Source: Diploscapter coronatus
Taxonomy: Eukaryota > Nematoda > Chromadorea > Rhabditida > Rhabditidae
NCBI GenBank assembly: GCA_964036155.1
Contig: OZ038423.1
Coordinates: forward strand, 5,595,249 to 5,659,248
Direction of reading: 5' to 3'
DNA length: 64,000 nucleotides
Positions 26,414 through 39,843 of the stretch are shown here, one piece after another. The first letter of the stretch is position 1, and the number at the start of each line of letters is the position of its first letter. Position numbers and translations under genes: made by a program. The notes under the pieces are model-generated. The model was not told the DNA's origin. It ran no database searches and was given only the letters and a program-made list of their open reading frames with translations.

Positions 26414-28222
26414 CTATTTCTCATTAGAAATTGGTAACACATGATATCAATATCAAAAGAGGCAACGTTAATATTTTAAAAGTAAAAAAGTGAGGCATTT
26501 ACAAAGAGTTCTTTTTTGTTTTGGTTCATCTTCTCCCACTAAGCGTACTTTTCCAAAGATATTAGTTCTTCATTTATGACAGCGTTTTTCAGCATATCAA
26601 CACGTTTTTTTTCAGCCGGTCCAAGGAAATTGGTTTATCAGATGAACAAGAATAAAGAATACTGATCCTATGGGCAGTCCCAGTTCTTCATCGAGAGCTT
26701 GTTTTTAAAATTTCACTCGCCTAACTGCGTCAAATGTCGGTTAACGCGGTAAAATCCTCATATTTTGCGCATATTCTGAAGACTTTTGACAGATTTGAAT
26801 GAATAAGACGGATCAGTTAGAGGAATTTTGTAGAGAGCAACGAGAGGAATGGATACTGTAGAAATGGGGGATGAAAGGCAGAATGACGAAGTGACTGAGG
26901 GAAAGTAGGCCTTCTCTTTTTCTTCGTCGGCTTTCAAGACGCTCTTCTCTTCTGCAGAATTTCCCGCTTCCTCACTTTTCTCCTAATGAAATACACACAT
27001 TTCTATGTTCGGCTTCGATTCATCTGCTTCGACGAATCGTAAAAATTCCAAACGAGATTTGGATTCTTGAAGCTCACATATTTTTAGATCGAGATAACGA
27101 GATTCAAGTTCAGATGGATGATTTGAATAATAAATTTGCGGATAAAATAATTGAAAATAATTTCAAAATTTGGTAAAATGTAGTTGAAATGGAAGATCGG
27201 TTTGGAGTCGAACGCATTTAGAAGCTTTGAAGTGGGGAAGATTCAAATAACTCGAGTAAAAGCTGGAAGCAGAAGAGCGAAAGAGAAGGAATGAAAGAAA
27301 ATATAGCAGTGAAGTGGACTTTTGACCCATTAGGGAGGTTAGAGGGCAAGAGTGGAAGAAGGAAGGGAGGGAAGGAGGAATATAGAGGGAAGAATCCTCT
27401 GTCCAAGTACCGCCCAAGCATAGAGCAGCTGATCTAACATTACAGGTCTTCTTTTTCTTCTTCCTTTTTTCTTCCAAATATGAGTCTATGCACACAATAC
27501 TGTGTGACATGCCAAAAATGAGTGACCATCTCTATTGACCAATCAAGGGAATTGCAGAACGATGCAGGGAGATTCTATCAGCAGAAAATGCATGACGAAT
27601 GTTCCGAATGTTTTAGAAATTTTATCGAGTGTATTTGAAAAGTAATACTTTTCATTTCACTCCAAGATTGACGCTCCCTCAAATTTTCGTATGATTTCTA
27701 TGTCTCTATCTCTTCAAAACACTATCTCGCTTATCAAAGACAAATGCGTCAAAATTTATTATAGTAAAAAGATGAGAGAAACCATACGAAAACGGAAGAG
27801 AACGACAATGCTTAGTGAAATAATCTGTATCTATAAGAAATGCATGAAGTTTCGATAAAATAAGAATCTAAGGCTGGTGTTGCCATTAAGTCTATCGGAA
27901 AAAGCTTGTGGATATAATAATCAATTTTTTGAAATGGAATTTCTCATTACTAAAAACAGAATGATATGTTTCAGTATTAAAAACATTGGCGGGTCCTATC
28001 ATCCCCTCATAACAGCATTAGAATACAACCTGACATTATCTTCGGCCTATCTAATAATGACATGGTTGCATAATTCTCGTAAGGCGATAAGATTCGAGTC
28101 TTTGAGACAAGCGAGTAAATGTTCTTTAGCAGATAAATAAATATTCAATGCGATGAATCGGCAGGATCAAAGGAACTCAGGTGGGGAGGCAGAAGCTGTA
28201 AGCACTAACCGAGGGGTTGACT

Positions 28223-28247
28223 GAATGAATGAATGAATGAATGAATG
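28223..28247 (+). repeat. GAAT tetranucleotide microsatellite
   Basis: Six uninterrupted GAAT units, directly readable, in spacer DNA. Confidence 0.95.
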
Positions 28248-31200
28248 TGTTCGACCTCTAATGACTCACTCGACACTAACCAATTATTATTGGAATATGT
28301 GTGAAATGGTCAAAGAATAATATGCAAGTTGAAGAGATTGAGAGAAGAAAACAGTCAATTTGCATAGGTTCTACTCAGGTACATAGTGAATTCTCCAGTG
28401 AACTACCGGAACCGTGGGGCTTTCGATTAGAAACCCAATTGCGCGAGTTAACAACCTTTGTGTAGGGAGTAATTATTTTGAAGAGACAAGATAACTGTAA
28501 CAGCATATTCAAAATTGAAGTTTTGGAATCAGTTTCAAGTGAATAGTAACCTATAAAAGTGCTATTCAAGTTCTCGAAGAATTATTATTTAGTCTAAATC
28601 GGGAATACGCTGAAATCAAATTTTTAGAATTCGAAAGTTAAATTGAAACAAAAAATTAGTATTCCAAAAATCTGAAAATAAATTGGAAAATGAAATTTGA
28701 ATTTCCTTACTTGCAGTTGACATTTCGCCTTCCCCTATGCTAAATATAGCCTAACGAGTAAACAAGCTCATCTACAACATTCGTTCTGCCATCTAACATC
28801 CATCAACCATTTCTTGCCGGCAGATGAAAGATTTACGGTGCCGTTTCTTTTCCTGCCCTACATCTCCAAATCCTTGATCTAAATCCTCCGATATGTGCAG
28901 CAGCACACCCCTGTCTTCTTCTTGTATGTTTCTCGCCTGCCCTTTGTAACAAGGTCATCGCATAAGTCAAGCAGGCTGACTTTGCTGCAGAACGACTGAA
29001 TTAATCACAGACAGAAGAGGAGATGAAGAAGTGCATTCGGATGCATCAAGCACTACAAATACGCACGAATTAGTGGCTGAAAGAGCATGGAAGAAGTGGA
29101 AGATAGAAACAGAAATTGCGTGACCCAATGATGATAATCAATGTAAACGAAGTGTTCCTGTGGCCCCGAATTTGCGATGTACTGGTAGAATGGTTGATGA
29201 CTTGAAGAACTAATGGCGAATATAAGAATAAATTTTCGATTTCCAGAAAGTTTTTAGCCTTCATTTTGAAACTATCTATTTCAAAAACATCTAGTTTTGG
29301 TTATGGCTTTCTTCAATTTTAGCAAACCTTGACATGGAAAATAATTACTTTCTTCAGCAGGAAAGTTCAAACTTGTCGCAAAAGATGAGAGGGTTTCAAG
29401 AAACAGGTAAAAAAAACTTGTCAAACAATTCTGAAACAAATTTTGCCGTAAATAATTGACAATATGAAGCAGTAATATTGGAATGACCTCCAGAGTGCTG
29501 CGGTAAGTCAAAACATTCGGGAATACAATGATGAGAGAGTGAGAGAGGAAAGTACAAAGAGAATGAAAGGGGTTCCAAAATAAGTAGAATTATTGATCAA
29601 GACTATGAATTTCGAAAATACGATAAATCAAATGAACTTTAGATATAAAATTGAAGTCTTCAAATAATTAAATTCATGAATAATATCGTAGGAAACATAT
29701 TTTGCACCTCATTTGAGTCATAACGACTCCATTTGTTTCACTAAATCTTACATTCTACCCACTGCAAACTCCGTCTCCCTTCAGGCTGACTGCCTTCCTC
29801 TAGTAATCTGACAATTCGGTAACAAATGCCTTTCGCATCGTCACAATCATTTTTCATCAGAAGCAACGCCGTCTGCAGAGTTTTCAGCACTTAACTGGTT
29901 TCATCTCCTCACAGTATGGCGCTAATCCGTCTGATTCAAGGCTAAATCCGTAAACACTCTCAGATGCCAGAAATAAGAATTCGGAAGAATATTAACGTTC
30001 AAATAGTGAACATTAAAATATGTAGTAAAAGAACGGTTTGGGCCAGGAAAGGTCAAACTTTTCATCGAAATTTGGGTAAAGTAGGTAAAAAAAATCAGGA
30101 GAATAAAGACGAATCGAAGTTATGCACCTTTCTGCCATCATAAAAGTAACTCTTTATAAATCTTCACCGAATATTACTGGTAAGTCTAGAAAAGACCTAA
30201 CGTGTGTAATGACACCGGTGGCTATATATTTTGTTCTAAAATTAATCGGACAACAGTGTCCAAAATGTTGTTCTTTCAAAAATAGCATATTTTACGAGAC
30301 ATTTGCGTTCAGACTAGCTTCGTCGTTTTACTTCATACCGACCAAAAGTAACCGTTGCCTGTTTCCCAATAGACGGTCTATAGTGAGAAAGGAAAAACTA
30401 GAGGAATGGAAGATGAAGGCAGGAAAGTGAACGAATGGGAGTGGATAACTGCATGCAGTCTACAGTTCGATAAAAGCCACTAGTAGTCCAGACCCAAACA
30501 CCGTTCCTTCCCTAATGCAACCCTAACTTTATCCCGCTTAACGCTCTTCCATTACTCATCCTTATCTCTTCTTGATACATCGTCCAATCACTCATCTTCA
30601 GCAAGGCGTAATGCTCTCTCGCAACACTTTGTCTCGAATCATGGAAGATAAAGGATGAAGATAATCCACAGAAGGATGAGATATTCTGAGAATCGGACAA
30701 ACTTTCTCTGCTTATGACAGCATATAATTACAAGTTGCGCTGCACGATAGCATGATTCATGACGAATGGTCGAATGCGAAACAGGACGTAGATGTTGCAA
30801 GGAGATAATGGAAAATCAATGAACAGAAAAATGATGTAGAAATAGGTTCACGAAAAGTTAGCTACATTACAGAAAATATCTCAAAACCCATGAAAGAAAA
30901 TCGATTGGTCAGTAACCACAACAGAAGCTAAATAAATGGACCAGACATAATGACCGGTATCTAGATTATTAGCATAAAGACAGCCTTCTGCACGAGGGAA
31001 AGGGAGTGTTCATTGTTGTGACTTTGTTCCTTAACTACTCTCAATCGCATTGGTCATTGGGTCTGTGTTCCGTCTGTCTTTATGCAGAGTCTCTAAGAAA
31101 ACATTCATCTACAAGGTCAGAAATGGGCTAAGAGCTGGATGAGAAAGAACTGAAGAACGAGAGAAACTGTAGGAGGTTAAAACAAAGGAAAGAGTGTGAA

Positions 31201-34200
31201 AAACGACCTGTACAAATACGGTTGTCTCTAAATACACACACGCGAGAACGAACCACTCAACGACTTTATCCGATATTTCATCAATCAGTTGATTCATTGC
31301 AAAAGCTAAGCTTCGAAAAATCTTTCAGAAGACAGAGTTTTGCCGCCTTCTGTAAAGAACTGAAGATTATAGCTGAAGAAATTCATAACGTTTGTTTCAA
31401 TGGAAAGTTAATGAACAAATTTGCCAACAAGTCTTTAGCGGATTATTCTGGTTAAGTGTGGTCCGTAAGAAAACTTTGACTTAGGTCTCGACTAACCATG
31501 GTGAAATTTTCAAATTATTTTTTCCAATAACGTCAAACAGAACCCAAATACATGTACTTAGAATACTGAAAAATCAGGGAATGAAATGAAATCGATAATT
31601 CGACTCAATACCACAAGTAAATGGATGAGTGCGTAGATTGAAATCTAAGATTTGTGAGATAATTTAGGTCTTCAAAATATTGAAAACCCAGGTTCTGCGA
31701 TGAAGCATGCAGCTTGACGATACGGGGCAATACGGAACGAGTCTGTCTCTTCTGGATTAGAGAAGGAGAGGAGAAAGAAAGGGAGGGAGGGAAATGGAAA
31801 GATTGAGAGATAAAGAATGCAAGAGGGTAGAGAGGAAGAAGTGAGACGATCGAGGCAAATGGAAGCAGAAAAAGAGAGGGAGAAATGATGAAACCTTGTG
31901 AGGCAGAGTAACGACAACTTCTTTTGTCTTCTCGTAAAACAGCCACTCTCTCAGGGCATCGGCTTCTTTCCAAAACGAATTTTATTTATCGACTTCCCAA
32001 GATCGACCTCTTCAACCCTGTCGAATGGCTGTCATTCGAGTACAATGGACATACAATTCCATTGAAGTAAGCAAGATATGGCATTGTTGGATGATATTAT
32101 TATGCATGCATAATTGAATCAAGCTGTTTGAAGCAAGGCATAATTTCGAGTGAGATAAAATCTTTGAAACTTCAAATTTAAAAATACAAAATTAACCAGT
32201 TCTCCCACTCTTTCATTTATAAAAGTTGGTAGAAAAATACGTCGTTCACCATTTATGCAAAATGTTTTAAATTCGTTTTGCCTAGGTTCAAGATTCTCCC
32301 TTCGTTATAGAGATTAAAAATGATGAGGTTGAATATGTGTGGGAAATTTTCGAAACACGAAAAACTTTGAATTTGTAAAGTCTGCTGATTCGGTATTTCA
32401 AAGATGTTTTCGTATTTGGGCGAATAGTCAATCTAAGCATGTTTGGCATTGAAGTGACTCCAGCCTCAGATCATATCTCGTAATTTATTCGCTTGTTCTG
32501 ACTCTCCTCTGTCATTTAGCTGTGCAGATCTTAACGCCAAGAATTGCAAATCTGACAGGATAGGGTCATATTAGTATTTGTCAAGATTAGGCTCGTGATA
32601 TGTAAAATCCGGGGCTTACAGAAAATAATATTCAGAGAATAAGGGCTAGAAGCATTGAACATAATATCATATGCAAGTTTCAATACTCAATTTCGAAAAT
32701 ATTCGATTTAGCGTGCTGAAGTGAAAATAAATCGTCCTTCGATTTCGTTTACATGCATTTGATGAGTAGGCTTTCAGGTATCTGCGAATGAGGATAAAAA
32801 CCAGCAGCTGAAAAAACGTCTTAGCCTGCCAAGAGACTAAACGAGCTGTTTCTCCAAGGACAGTTCGAATGCAAGCTGTATTTCTGCCTGCCTTTCCAGC
32901 CAATTTTACCCAAACCTACACCAAAATCGCAGCTAATTTATAATTAAGGAAGGAACCACAGCGGCACTAGCTTCTAACGTGCAAATTGGTTCAATACATG
33001 GGAAAGGGAAGCATTACGCCAACTGCTGCAAAAATAGTTTCCATGAATTCGATGAAAATCTAACATCTACACCTCATTAGAACTGTCAAATCTTCTACGA
33101 GTGGAAGCGCTTTGCTAATTATGAACGGAAAGATGTTACTTCAGAGTTTACAAGAGAAATTATTTAATTTTGATTAGTAACTCGGATACCTCGCCACGTC
33201 GCTGCCACACCGAAAGAAAATCTCACGACGCTCATCGGAACTCACACCATGTATCATCCGGAAAAATGAAAGTCAAATTAGAGGGATGGTCAACCTTTCC
33301 TACAAAGCTAAATTCTTTCCTTATCCTCTTCTAAATTATTCTGTTCTCATCGATCAAACTATGTAAATTGTCCAATTTTAAAAATTAGAGAAAAAAATGT
33401 TTAAACATATCATACTCTGGTTATGGAACAAAAAATCACAAGCTGAGAGCCGAGTTCTGCAAAATAATGAAACACGGTGAGATTTCGGAATGCGTGTGAT
33501 TGGCTTTATTCACAATAAGGCGGCAGCAAAATGAGATATCCAAATGGCCCTCCAGATTTACTAAAAAGGTCAAGTTAAAAAATGAAATTTACGACTGCAT
33601 CGCTGCAGTAAAACTTAGAACAAACACAAGCCAGTGAAATGTTTTTCATCCAGTCATTTCAAATATTTACCATAATATTACTGAAGAAATTAATAGTGAG
33701 GGTAAAATTATATGTTCTGAAGTCGAGTAATCAGTCGACCATCTCTACAAGATCGTCATTGTTTTGCCAGAATAAGATTCCTCAAATTTCTATCACTGAG
33801 ATGTATGATTCCTTATTTACTCATCGACAAGAGCGGAAGTGAAAGTGGACTTGAAGGTGTGAAGATATGACGAAAAGCTGCATTTGAGCATGGAAATCAG
33901 AAGAAAAAGGAGAACTGAAGTAGTGCAGAGAACACTGCGCAGAGGGCTGTTTAGCACTTGGAGAGATGGGTTATGGTCAGTTGAAAGGGTGAAAAAGTGG
34001 TCGAAAGAATGGACGAAGAATAGAAATAGAGACAATGAGAGAAGGAAAGAGGAAAAATGATAGCAAATGCGAGAAGTGAGAGGAAAAGGGGAAGGGGAAC
34101 AAGCACGAAGTGAAGAACGATTCAGAGCTCGGTTGGACACTCAAGTAGTTGAGAGATGGACATAAGAAAGGGTGAAATGGTCGGAACTGCAAATGGAAAG

Positions 34201-36334
34201 ATCTCAACAACACTTCATTATACCCAACAATACTCCGACAGCTTCAGAGCGTAATCTATTATGCTAGCAAATTTTCGGGATTATCTTGCTGTGATTAGTC
34301 TTAATGCAAAATGAAGACAATATTTAAAGGTTCTAATTTCTAAGTACAGGAAATTATCGTTTATAAAAATGTCAAAAAAAAAAATATATATATATATGGA
34401 TTTTAAGAAATTACTCCAATTAGGACATCTTGAAACTGAGACGAAATTTCAATCTTCATCTTCATCTAGTCATAATGCACTATCTCGATCTCAATCTCTG
34501 CAATAATTGTGCAGAAACCCAAAGGGAAGGGAGCCTTGGCAATGCTTACAGATCAGTCCAATGCTTTGTCCTTGCTCGCCTTTGCTCTTTGGCAGAGCAT
34601 ATTAATGAGTGAGCTTTGAATGAAATAAAGAAGACTTATAAAGGAAAGAACAATGTGCATGCAGGGACTAATCCGCGAGAATCGTCAATATGACCCTCTT
34701 TCGCGAAATGTACATCGGGTTATTATTTGTTGATTAATTTTTATTTAGAAATGGAAAATTTCAATTATTATAGGCAGACATCAACTGGATAAAAACAAGC
34801 CAATAATCCCTTGACAAAGCGCTAAATCGAGATTTTTATTTGGTTCAAACAAGGCTAGCATATCACGCAAATTTTAAAATCTCGGCGATTTATTGTGAAG
34901 AAAAAACTTCTCAATTCGCAGCAAGTAAGACAGCATAAGAAAACCATAACCTATTTTATTATCTTCGGCACAAATGAGACGTTTTCGAAATAAAATATCG
35001 AAAGAGTAATCGAAATTTCTCTCCGATATTTTCTGTATCAAAATTGCTCAAATATCACTAAAATCAGGATTTCGTCTCACTCTTGTTTCTCAATCTACCG
35101 ACTACGTCTGGAATTCCAGTGTAATTCGACGTTAGCATGCGAATTGGTCCATTCCCACGGTTCTTTTTTCATATCGACGATGCCTGAGCAGCGAAAGTCC
35201 ATCCACAAATACACTATGTGAAGGGCTACAGCATCACGCAAGTAGACAGCGCCTTATTTGTCTCAAAAATGTAGACTTTAATAGTTTTTTTAATAAACAT
35301 TTTGAACGAATCAGTCTGATAATATTTTTCTTTCAAGAGCAAAACTTTTCATTGTCATTCATGTTGGTTAAAATTCTGATTCCTTTTCATTCTCGCATTC
35401 ATTGGCAAAGAATTGATATTAAACATGTCCGTCGATCCTCTTGTTCCTTTATCCAGCTCTAAATCTCGGATTTCGTTATATCCTCACTTCTCATGCCCTC
35501 TTCACCCCCTGCTATCTCCATTCCAGTCTCGTTTTGGAACTCGGACCACTTTGTCGCTCTGCCTCCGTTTCCCTGCCCTGGTGTGTGCGTCCCAAATAAA
35601 CCCCAGCGGAATTGCAACTTATTCTTCGTCGATAGTTCGGATTCGTTTTCGTTCGGTCAATTTTTATATTTCTTCGGAATAAGAAGTGTTATTCTCATTT
35701 GAGAAATGATTGAATTTGGATGTTATCTTTTAGAAAGGAAAAATGCGAAATTTTTATACAATTTCTCGGAACCTGAGCCAGGATAAATCCGAAGGCATTT
35801 GAACAGGCAAAGGCGAGAAGGGAAGGGAAGAGAGTACGTCGTCAGAATCTAATTATGCGGCTGGTCTGCCTGCTTTGCCCCATGCTTCTGCCTTGTTGTG
35901 AGGCCTTTTTCGTATGTCGACTCGAACCTAACCCTAAGAAGATGCAAAGCAAGACAGACTTGCTTTCTCTGGCCCTTCCATCCAGCCACCCAGTCGCTAC
36001 TCTGTCTGCTCTATCAGATTTACTCTCCCACTCTCAAATAGTTTAGTTTTGAGTCTCAGAATCGATTTTCGTCCATTGGTGCGTAAACTTTTTGGCTTAG
36101 ATTTCATGAGACGCAATTTGTCTGATTCAATTCCTCTGGTTGAAAATCTGCAATTTCATAAAATTCGCTCTTATAAGTCGTGAAATATTTCCAACCTCGA
36201 TGACAAAAATACTTTCAGTTTCCGGATGTTCATAGTGCCTGTTGCCAGATAGATGTAACGACACGAAATCTGCATCTATCGATTCCTCTAAACAAACAAT
36301 CCTCTCGAAAAGTATCGCTTCTCGAGGCAGAGGA

Positions 36335-39069
36335 ATGAGGCTTCTGGCCGATTTCCTCATTTTGATGCTCCACGACTCACATCTCTTCGTCAAGGCATTC
36401 AATTCCATGCAAACACATCAAAGAGCGTAAGAATTAATGAACAATTTTTTGTAATGATGTGCTGCAATTTAAAAATGAATGAATCGATGTTAGAATACAT
36501 GAGTAGCAAAATCTTAATGACGCAAAGATAGGAAAAAAGTGAACCGAATTCTAATGGAGGCTTGTCAATGTCTTTACTATTTAGTTTACAAGGAGAGCTC
36601 ACCTAATGTCATATCGCTTTTCGATGGGTCCATAGCGTTATTGGCCAAATTTTTTTTTTATGAATAACGCTCGCCCTCCTTTCGGTTGCACTTTTCGACT
36701 TCAGATTCGTGATCAGGACAGTTGAAAATTCTCATGATGACAAGATTAAGATGAAACGCAGTAAGACGTTAGATGGTTCTCCTTGTTAGAACACATTGTC
36801 GAGAATAAATTGAATTCGAAAAATCGGTTCAATTGTTGGCATTTTTCTAGCAATAACTCATTTCAGATGTGCAAATGACACTGAAATTATGGATTATCTG
36901 CTTGTGGAAAATAATTCAACGTACCAAAAAAATCGACTGCCGACTACACCAGTTGAAGTTCGAATAGAAATATGGGTGCAAGAAGTCACTTCGCTATCAG
37001 AAATGACACAGGATTTTGAGATCGGTATTTTCAAGTAAAAAGTTGAAAATAACCAAAAATCTTTTATTCAGATCTGTATATGAATGAATATTGGACAGAT
37101 CCACGTCTTTCATATGACTTCCTTTCGCCCTGTCAACGGAATCTGTCATTTGACTGGGTCGTCATGCAGGACATTTGGACGCCAAACACGTGTTTTGTAA
37201 TTTCTGTTATAAATTCTAAACGAACAATGATCGTTCAGATCAATTCAAAGCATGCTCAACTTCATAGTTCGCCTTTCACTAACGTTTTTCTTATGGTATT
37301 TCCAAATGGTAAGCGGTGATCTTGCAAATTTCTAAATTGCTCCACAAAATTCAGGATCAGTTTGGTCAAATTGGAGAATAAAAAGCACAGGGCCTTGCAA
37401 AATGAACATATCGAAATTCCCGATGGACGACATCGAATGTCAACTCATTTTCGAGAGCTACAATTACAACAATGTGAGATCTTTCAAACTTTTCGAGAAA
37501 AAAATCGAATTACTAAATGCTCTAATGACTCAAATACGACTTTACCATGCAGCCATCGTATAATTTAGTTTAAAAATTTCAACCTGAACAACTTTAGAGA
37601 GAAGTAAAAATGCGATGGAACAGCAATCCATATATCCAGTTCAAGAATATTTCTCTGCCCGAGTTCGACATGAAGTCCTTGAAATTGTCTAGAGAAACGA
37701 GGGTAAATAGTTTGTCTACAGAATTCTGAAATAACTTTCAATTGCAGGAATATGCAGCAGGGTAAGTACCATAACCATGGCATTATTCTCGATTGCTTAT
37801 TCACAGCATTTTTCACTTATTTCGTTAATTTGAAAATAATCTATCTTTCAATCTAGGTATTGGGATGAGTTGAAAGCAACATTTTACTTTCGTCGAAGGT
37901 ATCAATGGTATCTATTACAAGGTAGATTTCTGTTTTTCGATAGAAGAAGTAGCTTGGTCTTCATGGTATTTTTTTGCAGGTTACATTCCAACCTACATGA
38001 CGGTATTCATTTCATGGATCTCCTTCTACCTCGGGGCCAAAGCAATTCCTGCGAGAACAATGATATGTAAGTAAACAGTTTGCGTGCAAATTTTGTGACA
38101 CTTCATTTTAGGTGTAAACGCTCTACTCGGTATGTGTTTCTTTCAATTATCGCTTTTTAGAATGACGATCCGTTGTGATTTAGCTATGAACTTCCAATTT
38201 GGAAATATTATGAGAAATCTGCCTCGTTCGTCTGATCTCAAGGTAAATCGCATACTATAGTATATTATGTCGAATGGATGGAATTGATAAATTTCAGGCC
38301 ATTGATATTTGGATGATAAGTGGAATGCTATTTGTATTCGCAAGTCTGGTGGAGTTGGCTGTAGTCGGTTGGTTCATGCAGGAAGAGGCGAAACCGAGTT
38401 TCAGCAGAGACAATAGTCGGAGGTTTGTTAAATTTCTATACAAAAATCGCTTCAATTCGTCAACTTGGAAATCGGCTACCATCATAACCAGGTCTTAAAG
38501 TTTTGGATACGGCCCAGTTAAAAATGACAGCGAGAAGAGAAAATAAATAGTATGGAAAAGCACGGTGGTAGACAGCGAGAAAAAAGATTAGAGTTTTCTC
38601 GCTTTTTCTCGTTGTCTGCCATCGCACTTTTCCACGCTATTTCTTCTCTTTTCGTTGTCATGTTTAACGGGAACGTGCACGAAACTTTAAAGCCCGACAA
38701 TAACTTTCCACTATTTCAGATGGAATCTGAGCAAAACCTCAGTTATGGGCGAAGCTCCAAAGAAATCACGGAATTTGCAATACTGTGAATGCATCGATTT
38801 CTACTCGAGGATAATGTTTCCTTGTAAGTAATTCTATAAAATTTCCTTTAAAGTGTAAATGATTTTAACTAAGACTGTTTACAATTCAGTTTAGTAAATT
38901 TCACGAAGTTATTTATTTAATTGCAGTAGTCTATTCACTTTACAATTTCTATTACTGGTTCATCTACATGAGGGCTTCGTTCGAATTATTGCCATATGAG
39001 GAAGGATTCGATCCGAACAATCCCATCATTGAAGTCAACGACTACGAAAAACAATATTTTCAAAGATAA
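36335..39069 (+). CDS. Cys-loop ligand-gated channel subunit, ACC/LGC-like, 427 aa
   Basis: Fourteen exons: 36335-36426, 36867-37024, 37072-37196, 37239-37308, 37355-37473, 37598-37702, 37748-37761, 37857-37921, 37980-38066, 38112-38129, 38184-38242, 38298-38422, 38720-38823 and 38927-39069, summing to 1,284 nt in frame. Signal peptide about 1-24. The ligand-binding domain has the 13-residue Cys-loop ([15 protein letters not shown]) and WTPNTCFINSK. M1 ([18 protein letters not shown]), M2 after IPARTM ([12 protein letters not shown]), M3 ([14 protein letters not shown]) and a C-terminal M4 ([14 protein letters not shown]) are present. The PAR before M2 and the FQFGN/NLPR wording resemble nematode ACC/LGC-46-type chloride channels, so an anion-selective receptor is inferred; the ligand is not shown. 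The start ATG follows an AGGCAG acceptor. Exons of 14 and 18 nt are unusual. M2 is split by an intron. Confidence 0.92.
38513..38670. repeat. Hairpin element inside the channel's intron 12
   Basis: A near-palindrome of about 158 bp. The left half (CAGTTAAAAATGACAGCGAG onward) is matched by the reverse complement of the right half (CCCGTTAAACATGACAACGA), with only a short loop near 38588. It lies between the M3-M4 loop exons and would fold in the pre-mRNA. It fits a small foldback/MITE insertion in an intron. Confidence 0.8.
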
Positions 39070-39102
39070 CACTTAAAACCTCATATCAAATCTGGTATTT
39101 TA

Positions 39103-39295
39103 GAAGATAATCAGGTCTAGGCAGGGCTTAAGTCAAATTCTCCTAGTGTACCCCTTAAGCCAAAATATTATGCAAAAATCCTGATGCGTACTCCCTTATG
39201 CATCAACTTCCTATGGAAAAGTTTAGCCTTGTGTACCCCCTGTCCTAAAATTTTTCGCTCTGGCTGAAAATCTGCCTAGGTTTGAAGATAACTTC
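39103..39295 (+). repeat. Dispersed repeat copy B, partner of 7601-7789
   Basis: Same family and orientation as copy A, 31 kb away. The ends are clearer here: GAAGATAATCAGGTCTAGGCAG at the left against the inverse of CTGCCTAGGTTTGAAGATAA at the right, so about 20 bp of imperfect terminal inverted repeat. No ORF. Confidence 0.75.
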
Positions 39296-39821
39296 GGGAT
39301 ACTATCATTTAATCCAACATTTGGACTTACCTGATTGAATTTTCCTCTTTGGAATGAAATATCCCGAACAGGTGCAAATTTTCTCGAAAGTAGGTGATCT
39401 TTCTATGTGCTCTCAAAGTCTTAATCAAATTACGAAACATCATGCATATCATGTGTTAAGAATTTTAAAATGCAAACTGAAGATGAACAATAAAATATTT
39501 CATGACATTCGTCAAACATGATTCGTTGGCAGCCAGTAAATGACGGAATGACGAACTGCTTTCTTGTATTTGACGCACAGACGACTCTCGAAGACATTTA
39601 GTAGTGATGAGGGATAACTGTAACTGAAAGAAATATTCTTTAAAATATTTTATTTCGAAAATTCTGTAACCAAACCCAATATTTTATAGTAATTTCAATC
39701 CATTAATGAATTCCAAAATGCTTTTAATATATATATATAGCCGAAATAGTTAATCCATTTCTTGTGAACAGTTGTTGAACTTATTCAAAATGTTGTTCGT
39801 CAGCAGCATCAATGTTAACGC

Positions 39822-39843
39822 TTTTTTTTTTTTTTTTTTTTTT
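39822..39843 (+). repeat. Run of 22 T
   Basis: Homopolymer read directly. An AT dinucleotide run lies just upstream (39729-39739). Confidence 0.95.

Larger units (their letters stand above)
25363..36334. other. 11 kb gene-poor tract with + strand purine-rich blocks
   Basis: The longest stretch without a supported gene. Purine-rich runs on the + strand recur (27190-27400, 31735-31890, 33830-34200). Pyrimidine-rich patches lie at 28720-28960 and 35450-35590. Apart from a candidate exon at 26303-26413 and a GAAT microsatellite I found nothing coding. It could be the upstream regulatory region shared by two divergent genes, introns of an unseen long transcript, or simply spacer. Confidence 0.45.

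Noticed and set aside
27163..34213. Several Ser/Leu/Phe-rich minus-strand frames (27.2-27.5, 31.6-32.0, 33.8-34.2 kb)
   Set aside because: They arise from purine-rich composition of the + strand, not from coding; no motifs and no exon borders.
35855..36046. Small secreted protein (frame starting MRLVCLLCPMLLPCC)
   Set aside because: Looks like a signal peptide only at first; the rest is low-complexity Ser/Leu with no splice context, in a pyrimidine-rich patch.
36127..36408. Minus-strand 93-codon frame near the channel's first exon
   Set aside because: It overlaps the signal-peptide exon of the channel in antisense and has no independent support.
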